A stretch of 14,998 bases of DNA from an uncultured Collinsella sp. (GCA_902491415.1 CABUHP010000020.1:1-14998), one strand, 5' to 3'. Counted from the stretch's first letter, positions 6,442 to 13,478 are shown. Notes: a model not told the origin generated them from the sequence alone. Numbers and translations are program-made.

Positions 6442-7161
6442 CTATGCCAACGTTACGTTGTGCAACTCAAAGCAGTCGCCAACGTTGCGCGAGACCGAAT
6501 ACTCAAAGGCGGCGCCGCTGTCCAAAAAGCCAATCTGGGTGAGTTCGAGCAGGGGAGAGCCAGGTTTGGTGTCCAGGCGATTGGCTTCTTCCTCGGTTGC
6601 TGCCACGGCGCGAATGGTACGGTGGAAGCTCGAAATCTTCAGCCCACATTGCTCGCGGATGAAGCGGTAGACCGATCCGTACAGGTCCTTCTTTTTAAGG
6701 CCTGGAATCAGCTCGAGGGGCATGTAGGTGTACTCGATAACGATGGGCTTCTCATCGGCCTGACGCACGCGCACGACGTGATAGGCAAAGTCATCCTCGG
6801 CAATTCCCAGCTGGGCTGCGATGTCCGCTGGTGGATTAACGATCGAGAAATCGTAGACCACCGAGGTCACCTTCTCCCCGCGGTGCTCATATGAAAAGCC
6901 TTGGGCACGGTCGTTTTTGCCCTGGAAAAACGCCTGGCCGGGAAGCCCCGCCGTGTCCTTAACGTAGGTACCCGATCCGCGTCGGCTGGTAATAAGACCT
7001 TCCTCGGTGATTTGTTCAATAGCTCGTTTGACGGTGATTTTTGAAACGCTATAGAGCTCGCAGAACTCAACGACGGTGGGAAGCTTGTCGCCCGGTTTAA
7101 GAGCGCCATCCTCAATACTTCGACGAATATCTGCAGCTATCGCCTCGTATTTGGGAATCAT
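6442..7161 (-). CDS. GntR family transcriptional regulator (HutC subfamily, UTRA domain)
   Basis: A 239-residue DNA-binding repressor or activator. Residues 1-70 form the winged helix-turn-helix (KPGDKLPTVVEFCELY, VSKITVKRAI, GSGTYV). From about 90 to 235 the pattern fits the UTRA ligand-binding domain (VRQADEKPIVIEYTYMP, LELTQIGFLDSG). UTRA domains usually sense a phosphorylated sugar or similar small molecule. The ATG at 7161 has AAGGAGG 6 bases upstream. It is divergent from the GH1/PTS operon and upstream of manA, so it most likely controls both in response to the imported sugar phosphate. The likely target is the dyad at 7191-7232. Relatives of this type include regulators of beta-glucoside, trehalose and N-acetylglucosamine genes; the actual effector cannot be read from sequence. 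Confidence 0.92.
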   Translation of the reverse strand: MIPKYEAIAADIRRSIEDGALKPGDKLPTVVEFCELYSVSKITVKRAIEQITEEGLITSRRGSGTYVKDTAGLPGQAFFQGKNDRAQGFSYEHRGEKVTSVVYDFSIVNPPADIAAQLGIAEDDFAYHVVRVRQADEKPIVIEYTYMPLELIPGLKKKDLYGSVYRFIREQCGLKISSFHRTIRAVAATEEEANRLDTKPGSPLLELTQIGFLDSGAAFEYSVSRNVGDCFELHNVTLA

Positions 7162-7190
7162 GGAACCTCCTTTCCGACTTATATGAATAC

Positions 7191-7232
7191 AAAAGTAAGT
7201 ATAACCCTCAACAGGGCACCCATATTACTTTT
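7191..7232. promoter_or_regulatory. dyad in the divergent regulatory region, candidate GntR operator
   Basis: AAAAGTAA (7191-7198) and TTACTTTT (7225-7232) are perfect inverted copies, and inside them CCCT (7205-7208) faces AGGG (7212-7215). It lies in the AT-rich gap 30 bases upstream of the regulator start. Its place between the regulator and the operon makes it a reasonable operator, though HutC-type sites are often shorter palindromes. Confidence 0.4.
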
Positions 7233-7269
7233 ATCTAAGAAGTTCGAGAAAGAAAAAAGAAAAAGACGC

Positions 7270-7297
7270 TTTACTCTTAAAATTAGAGCGCTATAGT
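7270..7297 (+). promoter_or_regulatory. promoter of the GH1/PTS operon
   Basis: TTTACT (7270-7275) and TATAGT (7292-7297) make a good -35/-10 pair with a 16-base spacer, in an AT-rich stretch that contrasts with the GC-rich genes. A near-palindrome TAGAGCGCTATA (7284-7295, core AGCGCT) overlaps the -10 box and could be a regulator site. Transcription from about 7304 would give a leader of some 160 bases that includes inverted repeat R2. Confidence 0.55.
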
Positions 7298-7340
7298 TTA
7301 AGCAACGAACGGAATCCTTCCGCAGAACAGGATCGACCGT

Positions 7341-7430
7341 TTGGGGACGGTTTTGTTTTGGCGGGTTGGATATCGGTATGACCGGTGCGCGCCCGCGCCG
7401 GATAACCTGCCAAAGCAAACCCGTCTCCAA
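7341..7430. repeat. REPIN-like inverted repeat (R2) in the GH1 leader
   Basis: Two 27-base arms, 7341-7367 and 7404-7430, are inverted copies with 23 Watson-Crick pairs, three wobbles and one mismatch. Each arm reads outer to inner as a TTGGGGACGG part then a TTTTGGCGGGTT part, or a close variant. The 36-base centre contains a further GC-rich hairpin (CCGG..GCGC/GCGC..CGG, 7382-7400). The same arm sequence occurs at 11281-11306. In the transcript it would fold into a very stable stem ending 34 bases before the start codon. Confidence 0.72.
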
Positions 7431-7464
7431 CCGAAAGCTCTAGAACACGAAAGCGAGGACTTTG

Positions 7465-8865
7465 ATGGCACAGTATCAGCTGCCCAACGACTTCTTCTTT
7501 GGCGCTGCTATGTCCGGCCCGCAGACTGAGGGTCAGTGGAACCAGGGCGGCAAGCTCGAGAACCTGTGGGACACCTGGTCCATCCAGGATCTGGGTTCGT
7601 TCTACAACTGTGTTGGCTCTTATGCCGGCAATGACTTTATGGCCAAGTACCAGGAAGACTTTCGCATTTTGAAGGACTTGGGCCTGAATACCTATCGCAC
7701 TTCCATCCAGTGGAGCCGTCTGCTCGATGCCGACGGCAACCTTAATGAAGAGGGCGCTGCGTGGTATCACGAGCTGTTCCGCGCCTCTCGCGAGGCCGGC
7801 CTGGAGCCGTTTGTCAACTTGTACCACTTTGACATGCCCACCTATCTCTTTAACCGTGGCGGCTGGGAGAGCCGTGAGGTCGTCGAGGCTTACGCGCATT
7901 ACGCTGACGTCGCCTTCCACGAGTTTGGCCAGGAGATTAAGTACTGGTTCACCTTTAACGAGCCCATCGTCGAGCCCGAGCAGCGCTATCAAGAGGGCGT
8001 GTGGTTCCCGCAACTCCACGACTTCAACCGCGCTCGCACCGTGCAGTATCACATCTCGCTGGCACACGCGCTGGCCGTGGCCAACTATCGTCGCGCCTAT
8101 GACGAGGGCGCTATTCGCGCCGATGCCAAGATCGGCATGATCAACTGCTTTACCCCGGTCTACACCAAACAGAACCCCAGCGAGGCAGACCTCGAGGCCG
8201 TGCGTATGACCAGCGGCATCAACAATCGCTGGTGGCTCGACCTTATTACCAAGGGCGAGCTTCCCGCCGACGTGCTCGACAGCCTGGCCGAGGGCGGCGT
8301 TAAGCTCCCGTTCCGTGCCGGCGACCAAGAGATTCTCAAGCAGGGTGTTGTCGACTGGCTCGGCTGCAACTACTACCACCCCACGCGTGTTCAGGCGCCG
8401 GCGAGCAAGGTCGACCAGTACGGCCTGCCGCACTTTGCCGACGAGTACGTGTGGCCCGACGCCGTTATGAACGAGAGCCGCGGCTGGGAGATCTACCCGC
8501 AGGGCCTCTACGACTTTGGCATGGACTGCGCTAAGAACTACCCCGATCTTGAGTGGTTCGTTTCCGAGAACGGCATCGGCATCATGGACGAATACAAGAA
8601 CCGTGACGCCGAAGGAACCATCCAGGACGACTACCGCGTCGACTTTGTACGCCAGCACCTGGAGTGGGTTGCCAAGGCAATCGCCGAGGGCGCCAAGTGT
8701 CGCGGATACCATTATTGGGCCGTCATCGATAACTGGTCTTGGGCCAATGCCTTTAAGAATCGCTATGGCTTTGTCGAGGTCGATCTGATGGATGGCTACA
8801 AGCGCCGTCTTAAGAAGTCGGCGGCCTGGCTCAAACAGGTCGCCACGACCCACGTGGTTGATTAG
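7465..8865 (+). CDS. GH1 6-phospho-beta-glycosidase (6-phospho-beta-glucosidase type)
   Basis: A 466-residue cytoplasmic glycoside hydrolase family 1 enzyme that cleaves disaccharides phosphorylated on import by the PTS. The N-terminus (LPNDFFFGAAMSGPQTEG) is the family signature. The acid/base is E166 in TFNEP and the nucleophile E368 in SENGIG. In the C-terminal loop DNWSWANAFKNRYGF, serine (S425) stands where plain beta-glucosidases have a glutamate, the mark of 6-phospho substrates. The usual phosphate-binding lysine is shifted: K431 then N432 before R433-Y434. ATG 7465 has AGGA 5 bases upstream; the TTG at 7462 is a less likely start. It is the first gene of the operon with the three PTS genes. 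The exact sugar (glucose, galactose or mannose linked) is uncertain. Confidence 0.9.
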   Translation: MAQYQLPNDFFFGAAMSGPQTEGQWNQGGKLENLWDTWSIQDLGSFYNCVGSYAGNDFMAKYQEDFRILKDLGLNTYRTSIQWSRLLDADGNLNEEGAAWYHELFRASREAGLEPFVNLYHFDMPTYLFNRGGWESREVVEAYAHYADVAFHEFGQEIKYWFTFNEPIVEPEQRYQEGVWFPQLHDFNRARTVQYHISLAHALAVANYRRAYDEGAIRADAKIGMINCFTPVYTKQNPSEADLEAVRMTSGINNRWWLDLITKGELPADVLDSLAEGGVKLPFRAGDQEILKQGVVDWLGCNYYHPTRVQAPASKVDQYGLPHFADEYVWPDAVMNESRGWEIYPQGLYDFGMDCAKNYPDLEWFVSENGIGIMDEYKNRDAEGTIQDDYRVDFVRQHLEWVAKAIAEGAKCRGYHYWAVIDNWSWANAFKNRYGFVEVDLMDGYKRRLKKSAAWLKQVATTHVVD

Positions 8866-8887
8866 CGACCGGGCGAACGCCCAGACC

Positions 8888-8947
8888 GCGCGCCGCCGCG
8901 CGCAACACATGGCACATCTGGTGGCAGAGGGCGACAGACCACCGTGC
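8888..8947 (+). other. two hairpins between the GH1 and EIIC genes
   Basis: GCGCGC-CGCC-GCGCGC (8888-8903) is followed by GCAC..GGTGG / CCACC-GTGC (8912-8947). Neither has a T tract. They fill most of the 120-base gap and probably affect mRNA stability or partial read-through between hydrolase and transporter. Confidence 0.4.
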
Positions 8948-8985
8948 GCATAGGAAAAGGCCGGATTTGAAAGTTAGGAGCAATC

Positions 8986-10329
8986 ATGGCCAGTGACAAC
9001 GGAAAGAGCTTCCTCGACAAGTTTGCCGAGGTCTCTGCGAAGGTGGGAAACCAGGTTCACCTGCGTTCCCTGCGAGACGCCTTCGCGACCATCACGCCGC
9101 TCTATATCCTTGCGGGTATCGCGGTTCTTATTAACAACGTCGTGTTCCCTCTGTTCCCGCTCGATGCGGCGGGCCTTGCCAACCTTCAGACGTGGGGCTC
9201 GGCAATTACGCTGGGCACCCTCAACGTCTCTGCCATTATCTTGGCCGGATTGATTGGCTACAGCCTCGCCAAGAACAAGCGTTTCGATAACCCGCTCGCT
9301 TGCGTGGTCGTCGCCATCTCTGCCTTCGTCATCATGATGCCGCAGCAGATTACCGCCTCGCTTGCCGCCACGAGCCCGCTGCTCACCGACAAGATCACCT
9401 CCGCCGAGGTTACGGGCGCCCTTTCGACTGCCAACACCGGCACTAACGGTCTGTTCTCGGCCATTATCATCGCTCTGCTCTCCGTCTCGCTCTTCATCAA
9501 GATCTCTGGCGTCGAGAAGCTCAAGGTTAAGCTGGGCGAGGGCGTGCCTCCCGCGGTCTCCAACTCCTTCAACGTCATGATCCCGATGCTGCTCAACCTC
9601 GCGATCTTCGCTCTTGCCGCAGCCCTGCTCGCCGTGTGCGCCGGCACCGATCTGTGCGCCATCATCTCCACGTGCATCTCCAACCCGCTCAAGAACATCA
9701 TGAACGCCGGTCCGTGGGCTGTTATCCTCATCTACACCCTTGCCAACCTGCTGTTCTGCGTCGGTATTCACCAGTCCACCATCTCTGGCGCTACCGTCGA
9801 GCCGATCCTGACCATGCTCATCGTCGACAACATGGCTACCTTTGCCGCCGGTGGCACCATCCAGCCCGATCACTACATGAACATGCAGATCGTTAACAGC
9901 TTCGCCCTCATCGGCGGCTCGGGCTGCACCCTCATGCTTCTGCTCGACACGCTCCTGTTCTCCAAGAACAAGGCTTCCGAGACCGTTTCCAAGATGGCTA
10001 TCCTGCCTGGTCTGTTCAACATCAACGAGCCGGTTATCTACGGTTACCCCATCGTGTACAACCTGCCGCTCATGATCCCGTTTGTTCTTCTTCCCGACCT
10101 GTTCATCGGCATCACCTATGGCCTTACCTGCGCAGGCATCATCAGCCCCTGCATCGCCCAGGTGCCCTGGACCATGCCTCCCGTCATCAATGCCCTGCTC
10201 GCTACGGGCTTTGACTGGCGCGCCGGCGTGTGGCAGGCTCTCGAGATTGTCATTGGCATGGCCGTCTACCTGCCCTTTATGAAGATTTCCGAGAAGGCAA
10301 TCGCCAAGCAGGAGGCTCTCGCCGAGTAG
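8986..10329 (+). CDS. PTS lactose/cellobiose-family permease, EIIC component
   Basis: A 447-residue membrane protein that carries the sugar across the membrane while EIIB passes it the phosphate. The pattern is that of ChbC/CelB: an N-terminal cytoplasmic segment (FLDKFAEVSAKVGNQVHLRSLRDAF), about ten hydrophobic stretches, GIHQSTISGATVEPIL near residue 260 and the hallmark FNINEPVIYGYPIVYN near 343-358, whose glutamate in NEP (E349) is in the sugar site. ATG 8986 has TTAGGAG 5 bases upstream. Length matches the family. It is separate from EIIB and EIIA, as usual in Lac-family systems, and follows the GH1 gene by 120 bases. Specificity is probably for a beta-linked disaccharide such as cellobiose or a relative. 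Confidence 0.93.
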   Translation: MASDNGKSFLDKFAEVSAKVGNQVHLRSLRDAFATITPLYILAGIAVLINNVVFPLFPLDAAGLANLQTWGSAITLGTLNVSAIILAGLIGYSLAKNKRFDNPLACVVVAISAFVIMMPQQITASLAATSPLLTDKITSAEVTGALSTANTGTNGLFSAIIIALLSVSLFIKISGVEKLKVKLGEGVPPAVSNSFNVMIPMLLNLAIFALAAALLAVCAGTDLCAIISTCISNPLKNIMNAGPWAVILIYTLANLLFCVGIHQSTISGATVEPILTMLIVDNMATFAAGGTIQPDHYMNMQIVNSFALIGGSGCTLMLLLDTLLFSKNKASETVSKMAILPGLFNINEPVIYGYPIVYNLPLMIPFVLLPDLFIGITYGLTCAGIISPCIAQVPWTMPPVINALLATGFDWRAGVWQALEIVIGMAVYLPFMKISEKAIAKQEALAE

Positions 10330-10358
10330 AACGCCTAACGTTCGTCCCTTTCACCTTT

Positions 10359-10471
10359 GCGGGCACCGGTACGTGGTGTCAGTGCCCGCATCTCTCTTCT
10401 GCGTAAGGGCGCAGAAAGAGGGCACAATAACCGCAAGGAATACAACCAGTCGTCGTCTGCGCGCCGCGCAG
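10359..10471 (+). other. three stem-loops between the EIIC and EIIB genes
   Basis: Stem-loop 1 is GCGGGCAC (10359-10366) with 10382-10389. Stem-loop 2 is TTCTGCG (10397-10403) with 10410-10416, extended by CTCT/AGAG around one bulged C, ending at 10420. Stem-loop 3 is CTGCGC-GCC-GCGCAG (10457-10471), just before the EIIB ribosome binding site. No T tract follows any of them, so they are more likely processing or stability structures than terminators. Confidence 0.5.
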
Positions 10472-10487
10472 TTATAAGGAGGAAACC

Positions 10488-10790
10488 ATGAAGAAGATCA
10501 TGCTCTGCTGCAATGCCGGTATGTCCACGAGCCTGCTGGTCCAGAAGATGCAGGCCGAGGTTGCAAACCGTGGTCTGGATATCGAGATCGAGGCTCGTCC
10601 CATGAACGAGGCCCACGATCACCTGGACGAGTGCGACATGTTGCTGCTTGGCCCGCAGATCGGCTACACCAAGGGTGACTTTGAGAAGGAGGCCGCCGGC
10701 CGTTTTCCGGTCGAGGTCATCAACATGGTCGACTACGGCCGCATGAACGCTGCCGGCATCATCGACCACTGCGTCAGCGTGATGGGCTAG
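10488..10790 (+). CDS. PTS lactose/cellobiose-family EIIB component
   Basis: A 100-residue cytoplasmic phosphocarrier that takes phosphate from EIIA and gives it to the sugar bound in EIIC. The N-terminus MKKIMLCCNAGMSTSLLV carries the active cysteine in the C-x-AGMSTS loop (C8, with C7 just before it), and LLLGPQIGY is the second family landmark. Length fits ChbB/CelA (about 100-106). ATG 10488 has a strong AAGGAGG 5 bases upstream. It is followed immediately by EIIA and is probably translationally coupled to it. Confidence 0.95.
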   Translation: MKKIMLCCNAGMSTSLLVQKMQAEVANRGLDIEIEARPMNEAHDHLDECDMLLLGPQIGYTKGDFEKEAAGRFPVEVINMVDYGRMNAAGIIDHCVSVMG

Positions 10791-10799
10791 GTGCTCTGC

Positions 10800-11132
10800 A
10801 TGGAGGATATGAACGAACTGCAGATGACCTGCTTCGAGATCATCAGCTACGTCGGTACCGCCAAGAGCATGTACATCAATGCCGTGCAAAAGGCCAAGGA
10901 GGGCGATTTTGACGCCGCCGAGGAGCTTATCAAGCAGGGCGACGAGGCCTATAACGGTGGCCACGATGTTCACATGGGGCTTCTGAAGAAGGAGGCCAAC
11001 GGCGAGCGTAACGGCGAGGCCCCGTTGATTCTGCTGCATGCCGAGGACCAGATGGCCGGTACCGAGACCATGCGCGTCATGGCGACGGAGCTCATCGAGG
11101 TTCACAAGCAGCTGCAGGCACTTAAGGCCTAG
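10800..11132 (+). CDS. PTS lactose/cellobiose-family EIIA component
   Basis: A 110-residue, all-helical trimeric phosphocarrier that accepts phosphate from HPr and passes it to EIIB. FEIISYVGTAKSMYINAVQKAKEGDFDAAEELI matches the first two helices of LacF/ChbA, and the active histidine is H80 in LLHAEDQM. The second histidine common in the family motif (HxQDHL) is a glutamine here. The start is uncertain: ATG 10800, ATG 10809 and GTG 10791 (directly after the EIIB stop) are all in frame and none has an ideal ribosome binding site. GGAGG at 10802-10806 is too close to 10809. Translation probably relies on coupling to EIIB. Last gene before the terminator at 11191. Confidence 0.93.
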   Translation: MEDMNELQMTCFEIISYVGTAKSMYINAVQKAKEGDFDAAEELIKQGDEAYNGGHDVHMGLLKKEANGERNGEAPLILLHAEDQMAGTETMRVMATELIEVHKQLQALKA

Positions 11133-11190
11133 TCAGCGTTATCGCCGCGAAGGACCGTGCGGTCCGACAGACAACATAGTCCCTTTGACG

Positions 11191-11228
11191 GGCGCCGGGA
11201 GTCTCCGCCTCCCGGCGCCTTTATTTTT
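11191..11228 (+). terminator. intrinsic terminator of the GH1/PTS operon
   Basis: A perfect 11-bp stem, GGCGCCGGGAG (11191-11201) with CTCCCGGCGCC (11209-11219), a 7-base loop and TTTATTTTT (11220-11228). A smaller palindrome GGACCGTGCGGTCC (11152-11165) lies between the EIIA stop and this terminator. Confidence 0.93.
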
Positions 11229-11310
11229 GGGGATGGTCTTGCGCGGCCTGTTGAGCGGCCATTTGCGTTTCCCCAGTTAAAACCTGCCAAAACAAACCTG
11301 TCCCTTTTTG
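11224..11310. repeat. degenerate REPIN-like element (R3) upstream of the ROK kinase
   Basis: The right half (11281-11306, read on the minus strand) carries the intact GGGACAGGTTTG plus TTTTGGCAGGTT arm also seen in R2. The left half (11229-11252, plus strand) is a decayed copy: GGGGATGGTCTTG then GGCCTGTT. The left end abuts the T tract of the preceding terminator. Confidence 0.55.
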
Positions 11311-11373
11311 GTAAGTTTTTGCCTTGGGAGCGGTACCATACAGGCAATGTTTAAACGAGAAAGGTGGGCTCCC

Positions 11374-12327
11374 ATGGAACCTAAGCAGTACTACATCGGC
11401 ATTGACGTCGGCGGCACTTCGGTTAAGGAGGGTCTGTTCGACGAGGACGGCAACCTGCTGGCCAAGGCCAGCGTTCCCACGCCTCCCATCGTTGACGCTG
11501 CGGGCTTTGCCGCGGTGACCGAGGCTATCGACCAGGTGGTCGCCAAGGCCCAGATTCCGCGCGCCTTTGTGGCGGGTATTGGTCTGGCCGTTCCGTGCCC
11601 CATCCCGGCATCGGGCGATGCCAAGGTCAAAGCCAACATTGCCATTAACCTGCCCGAGCTGAGAGTCGCCATTCAGGAGCACTGCCCCGACGCGGTCGTT
11701 AAGTACGAGAACGATGCCAACGCCGCCGCCATGGGCGAGGCCTGGCTCGGCTCTGCCAAGGGTGTACAGAACGTGGTGATGGTCACCATCGGTACCGGCG
11801 TGGGCGGCGGCGTTATCGTCAACGGCGACGTGGTGTCGGGCGTTGTGGGTGCCGGCGGCGAGATCGGCCACATGTGCCTGAATCCGGCTGAGGAGCGCAC
11901 CTGCGGCTGCGGCGGCCATGGCCACCTGGAGCAGTATTCCAGCGCCACCGGTGTGGTGAGCAACTACCTTGCCGAGTGCAAGAAGGCGGGCGTCGAGCCC
12001 ATCGAGCTCACCGGCCCCTCAGATTCCAAGGACGTGTTCCAGGCCTGCCGCGAGGGCGACAAGCTTGCGCTGGCCGCGGCCGATACCATGGCCGACTATC
12101 TCGGCCGCGCACTGGCGCTTATTGCCAACGTGGTTGATCCCGAGATGTTCCTCATCGGCGGCGGCGCCTCCGCCTCGGCCGATGTCTACCTCGACAAGGT
12201 TCGCGAGCACTTTAAGCAGTACGCGCTCTCCGCCTCGCGCGAGACGCCCATTAAGGTCGCTTCGCTCGGAAACGACGCCGGCATCATCGGCGCCGCCTAC
12301 GTAGCCCTGCGCGCCGCCGGTAAATAG
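11374..12327 (+). CDS. ROK-family glucokinase
   Basis: A 317-residue cytoplasmic sugar kinase, the usual ROK length, most likely phosphorylating glucose with ATP. Visible are the phosphate-binding loop IGIDVGGTSVKEG (D11, G13, G14, T15), the catalytic aspartate D114 in ENDANAAA, the second phosphate loop TIGTGVGGG, H166 in IGHM and the zinc site C177-G-C179-GGHG-H184-x-E186. The third zinc cysteine of the usual CxCGxxGCxE motif is a histidine here. There is no N-terminal helix-turn-helix, so it is a kinase rather than a ROK repressor. ATG 11374 follows AGGTGG by 6 bases; in-frame ATG 11347 lacks a good site. It lies after the PTS operon terminator, so it has its own promoter (not clearly seen), but its product would phosphorylate the free hexose released by the GH1 enzyme. 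Confidence 0.9.
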   Translation: MEPKQYYIGIDVGGTSVKEGLFDEDGNLLAKASVPTPPIVDAAGFAAVTEAIDQVVAKAQIPRAFVAGIGLAVPCPIPASGDAKVKANIAINLPELRVAIQEHCPDAVVKYENDANAAAMGEAWLGSAKGVQNVVMVTIGTGVGGGVIVNGDVVSGVVGAGGEIGHMCLNPAEERTCGCGGHGHLEQYSSATGVVSNYLAECKKAGVEPIELTGPSDSKDVFQACREGDKLALAAADTMADYLGRALALIANVVDPEMFLIGGGASASADVYLDKVREHFKQYALSASRETPIKVASLGNDAGIIGAAYVALRAAGK

Positions 12328-12329
12328 CT

Positions 12330-12390
12330 GGTGCAAGGGGGACAGGTTACATTGCACCAACATGGTGCAAAAGGGACAGCCTTGGCCCCC
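12330..12390. repeat. REPIN-like element (R4) between the ROK kinase and ppaC
   Basis: Tip: TTGCACC-AACAT-GGTGCAA (12352-12370), a perfect 7-bp stem with the same loop as R1. GGTGCAA occurs again at 12330-12336, giving a direct repeat (GGTGCAAGGGGGACAG at 12330-12345, GGTGCAAAAGGGACAG at 12364-12379, 14 of 16 alike). GGGGG (12337-12341) can pair with CCCCC (12386-12390) as a base. It begins 3 bases after the kinase stop. Confidence 0.65.
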
Positions 12391-12447
12391 GTGCCTGCGC
12401 CCCAAAATATGCCGTGGCCCTTCCGTCTGCGAAGGCTCGGCATCGGC

Positions 12448-12457
12448 GTGCTACCAT
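12448..12457 (+). promoter_or_regulatory. candidate extended -10 promoter of ppaC
   Basis: GTGCTACCAT contains TG one base before TACCAT (12452-12457), the shape of an extended -10 element. No -35 box is evident. The leader would be about 30 bases. TACCAT also occurs 35 bases before the ROK kinase start (11334-11339), so it may be a habit of this genome. Confidence 0.3.
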
Positions 12458-12495
12458 AGCTACGTCCAAGTACACATATCAAGTGGAGGATATCC

Positions 12496-13419
12496 ATGGC
12501 AAACGTTCTTGTCTTTGGTCACCAGAACCCCGATAACGACGCCATCATGAGCGCCGTCGTCCTGTCCCAGCTGCTCAACCAGGTTGAGTATGCCGGCAAC
12601 ACCTACGAGGCCTGCGCCCTTGGTCAGCTTCCGGCCGAGTCCGCCAAGCTGCTCGCCGACGCCGGCATCGCCGAGCCCCGCGTGATCGAGTCCGTCGAGG
12701 CCGGTCAGCTCGTCGTCCTCACCGACCACAACGAGTCTGCCCAGTCCGTCGCCGGCCTTAAGGACGCCACGGTCTTTGGCGTTGTCGATCATCACCGCAT
12801 CGGCGACTTCGAGACCGCCGGCCCGCTGCACTACATCTGCCTGCCCTGGGGCTCCAGCTGCACCATCGTCACCAAGCTCGCCGGCGTGCTCGGTGTTGAG
12901 CTTTCCGACGTTCAGGCCAAGCTGCTGCTCTCGGCCATGATGACCGACACGCTCATGCTCAAGAGCCCCACCACCACCGATGTCGACCGCGCCGTCGCCG
13001 CCAAGCTCGGCGAGCAGGTGGGCGTCGACCCGGTCAAGTTTGGCATGGAGGTCTTCCTCACCCGTCCGTCCGGCTCCTTCACCGCAGCCGAGATGGTCGG
13101 CAACGACATCAAGATGTTCGAGCCTGCCGGCAAGAAGCTGCTCATCGGCCAGTACGAGACTGTCGACAAGAGCCGTGCGCTTGGCATGATCGACGAGATT
13201 CGCGAGGCCATGCGCGCCTACGCCGCCGAGAAGGGTGCCGACGGCATCGTTCTGTGCATCACCGACATCATGGAGGAAGGCTCGCAGGTTCTGCTCGAGG
13301 GCGAGACCGAGGCCGCTCAGAAGGGCTTGGGCATTGCCGACGAGCACGACGGCGTCTGGATGCCGGGCGTCCTCTCCCGTAAGAAGCAGGTCGCTGCCCC
13401 CATCATGGCCGCCTGCTAG
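12496..13419 (+). CDS. ppaC: manganese-dependent inorganic pyrophosphatase, family II (DHH)
   Basis: Hydrolyses pyrophosphate to phosphate in the cytoplasm, pulling biosynthetic reactions forward. Its 307 residues match the family without regulatory CBS insert. Metal ligands visible are H9, D13 and D15 (FGHQNPDND), D77 (LTDHNE), H99 (VDHHR, the DHH motif) and D151 (MTDTLMLKSPT). The substrate-binding RKKQ of the C-terminal domain is at 295-298. ATG 12496 has GGAGG 7 bases upstream. The gene is flanked by a REPIN-like element and by its own terminator, so it is likely transcribed alone. Codon use is strongly biased to C-ending codons, consistent with a highly expressed housekeeping gene. Confidence 0.96.
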   Translation: MANVLVFGHQNPDNDAIMSAVVLSQLLNQVEYAGNTYEACALGQLPAESAKLLADAGIAEPRVIESVEAGQLVVLTDHNESAQSVAGLKDATVFGVVDHHRIGDFETAGPLHYICLPWGSSCTIVTKLAGVLGVELSDVQAKLLLSAMMTDTLMLKSPTTTDVDRAVAAKLGEQVGVDPVKFGMEVFLTRPSGSFTAAEMVGNDIKMFEPAGKKLLIGQYETVDKSRALGMIDEIREAMRAYAAEKGADGIVLCITDIMEEGSQVLLEGETEAAQKGLGIADEHDGVWMPGVLSRKKQVAAPIMAAC

Positions 13420-13438
13420 GTTTAGTTGACCAAACGCC

Positions 13439-13478
13439 ACGACCGGACCGCGGACGCCCCGCGCTCCGGTCGTTTTTT
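13439..13478 (+). terminator. intrinsic terminator of ppaC
   Basis: ACGACCGGA (13439-13447) pairs with TCCGGTCGT (13465-13473); a short GCG/CGC inner stem lies within the loop, and TTTTTT follows (13473-13478). It lies 19 bases after the stop codon. Confidence 0.9.

Noticed and set aside
7291..8910. Long minus-strand open frame (539 codons) opposite the GH1 gene
   Set aside because: Shadow of a well-supported GH1 gene; no ribosome binding site or recognisable domain.
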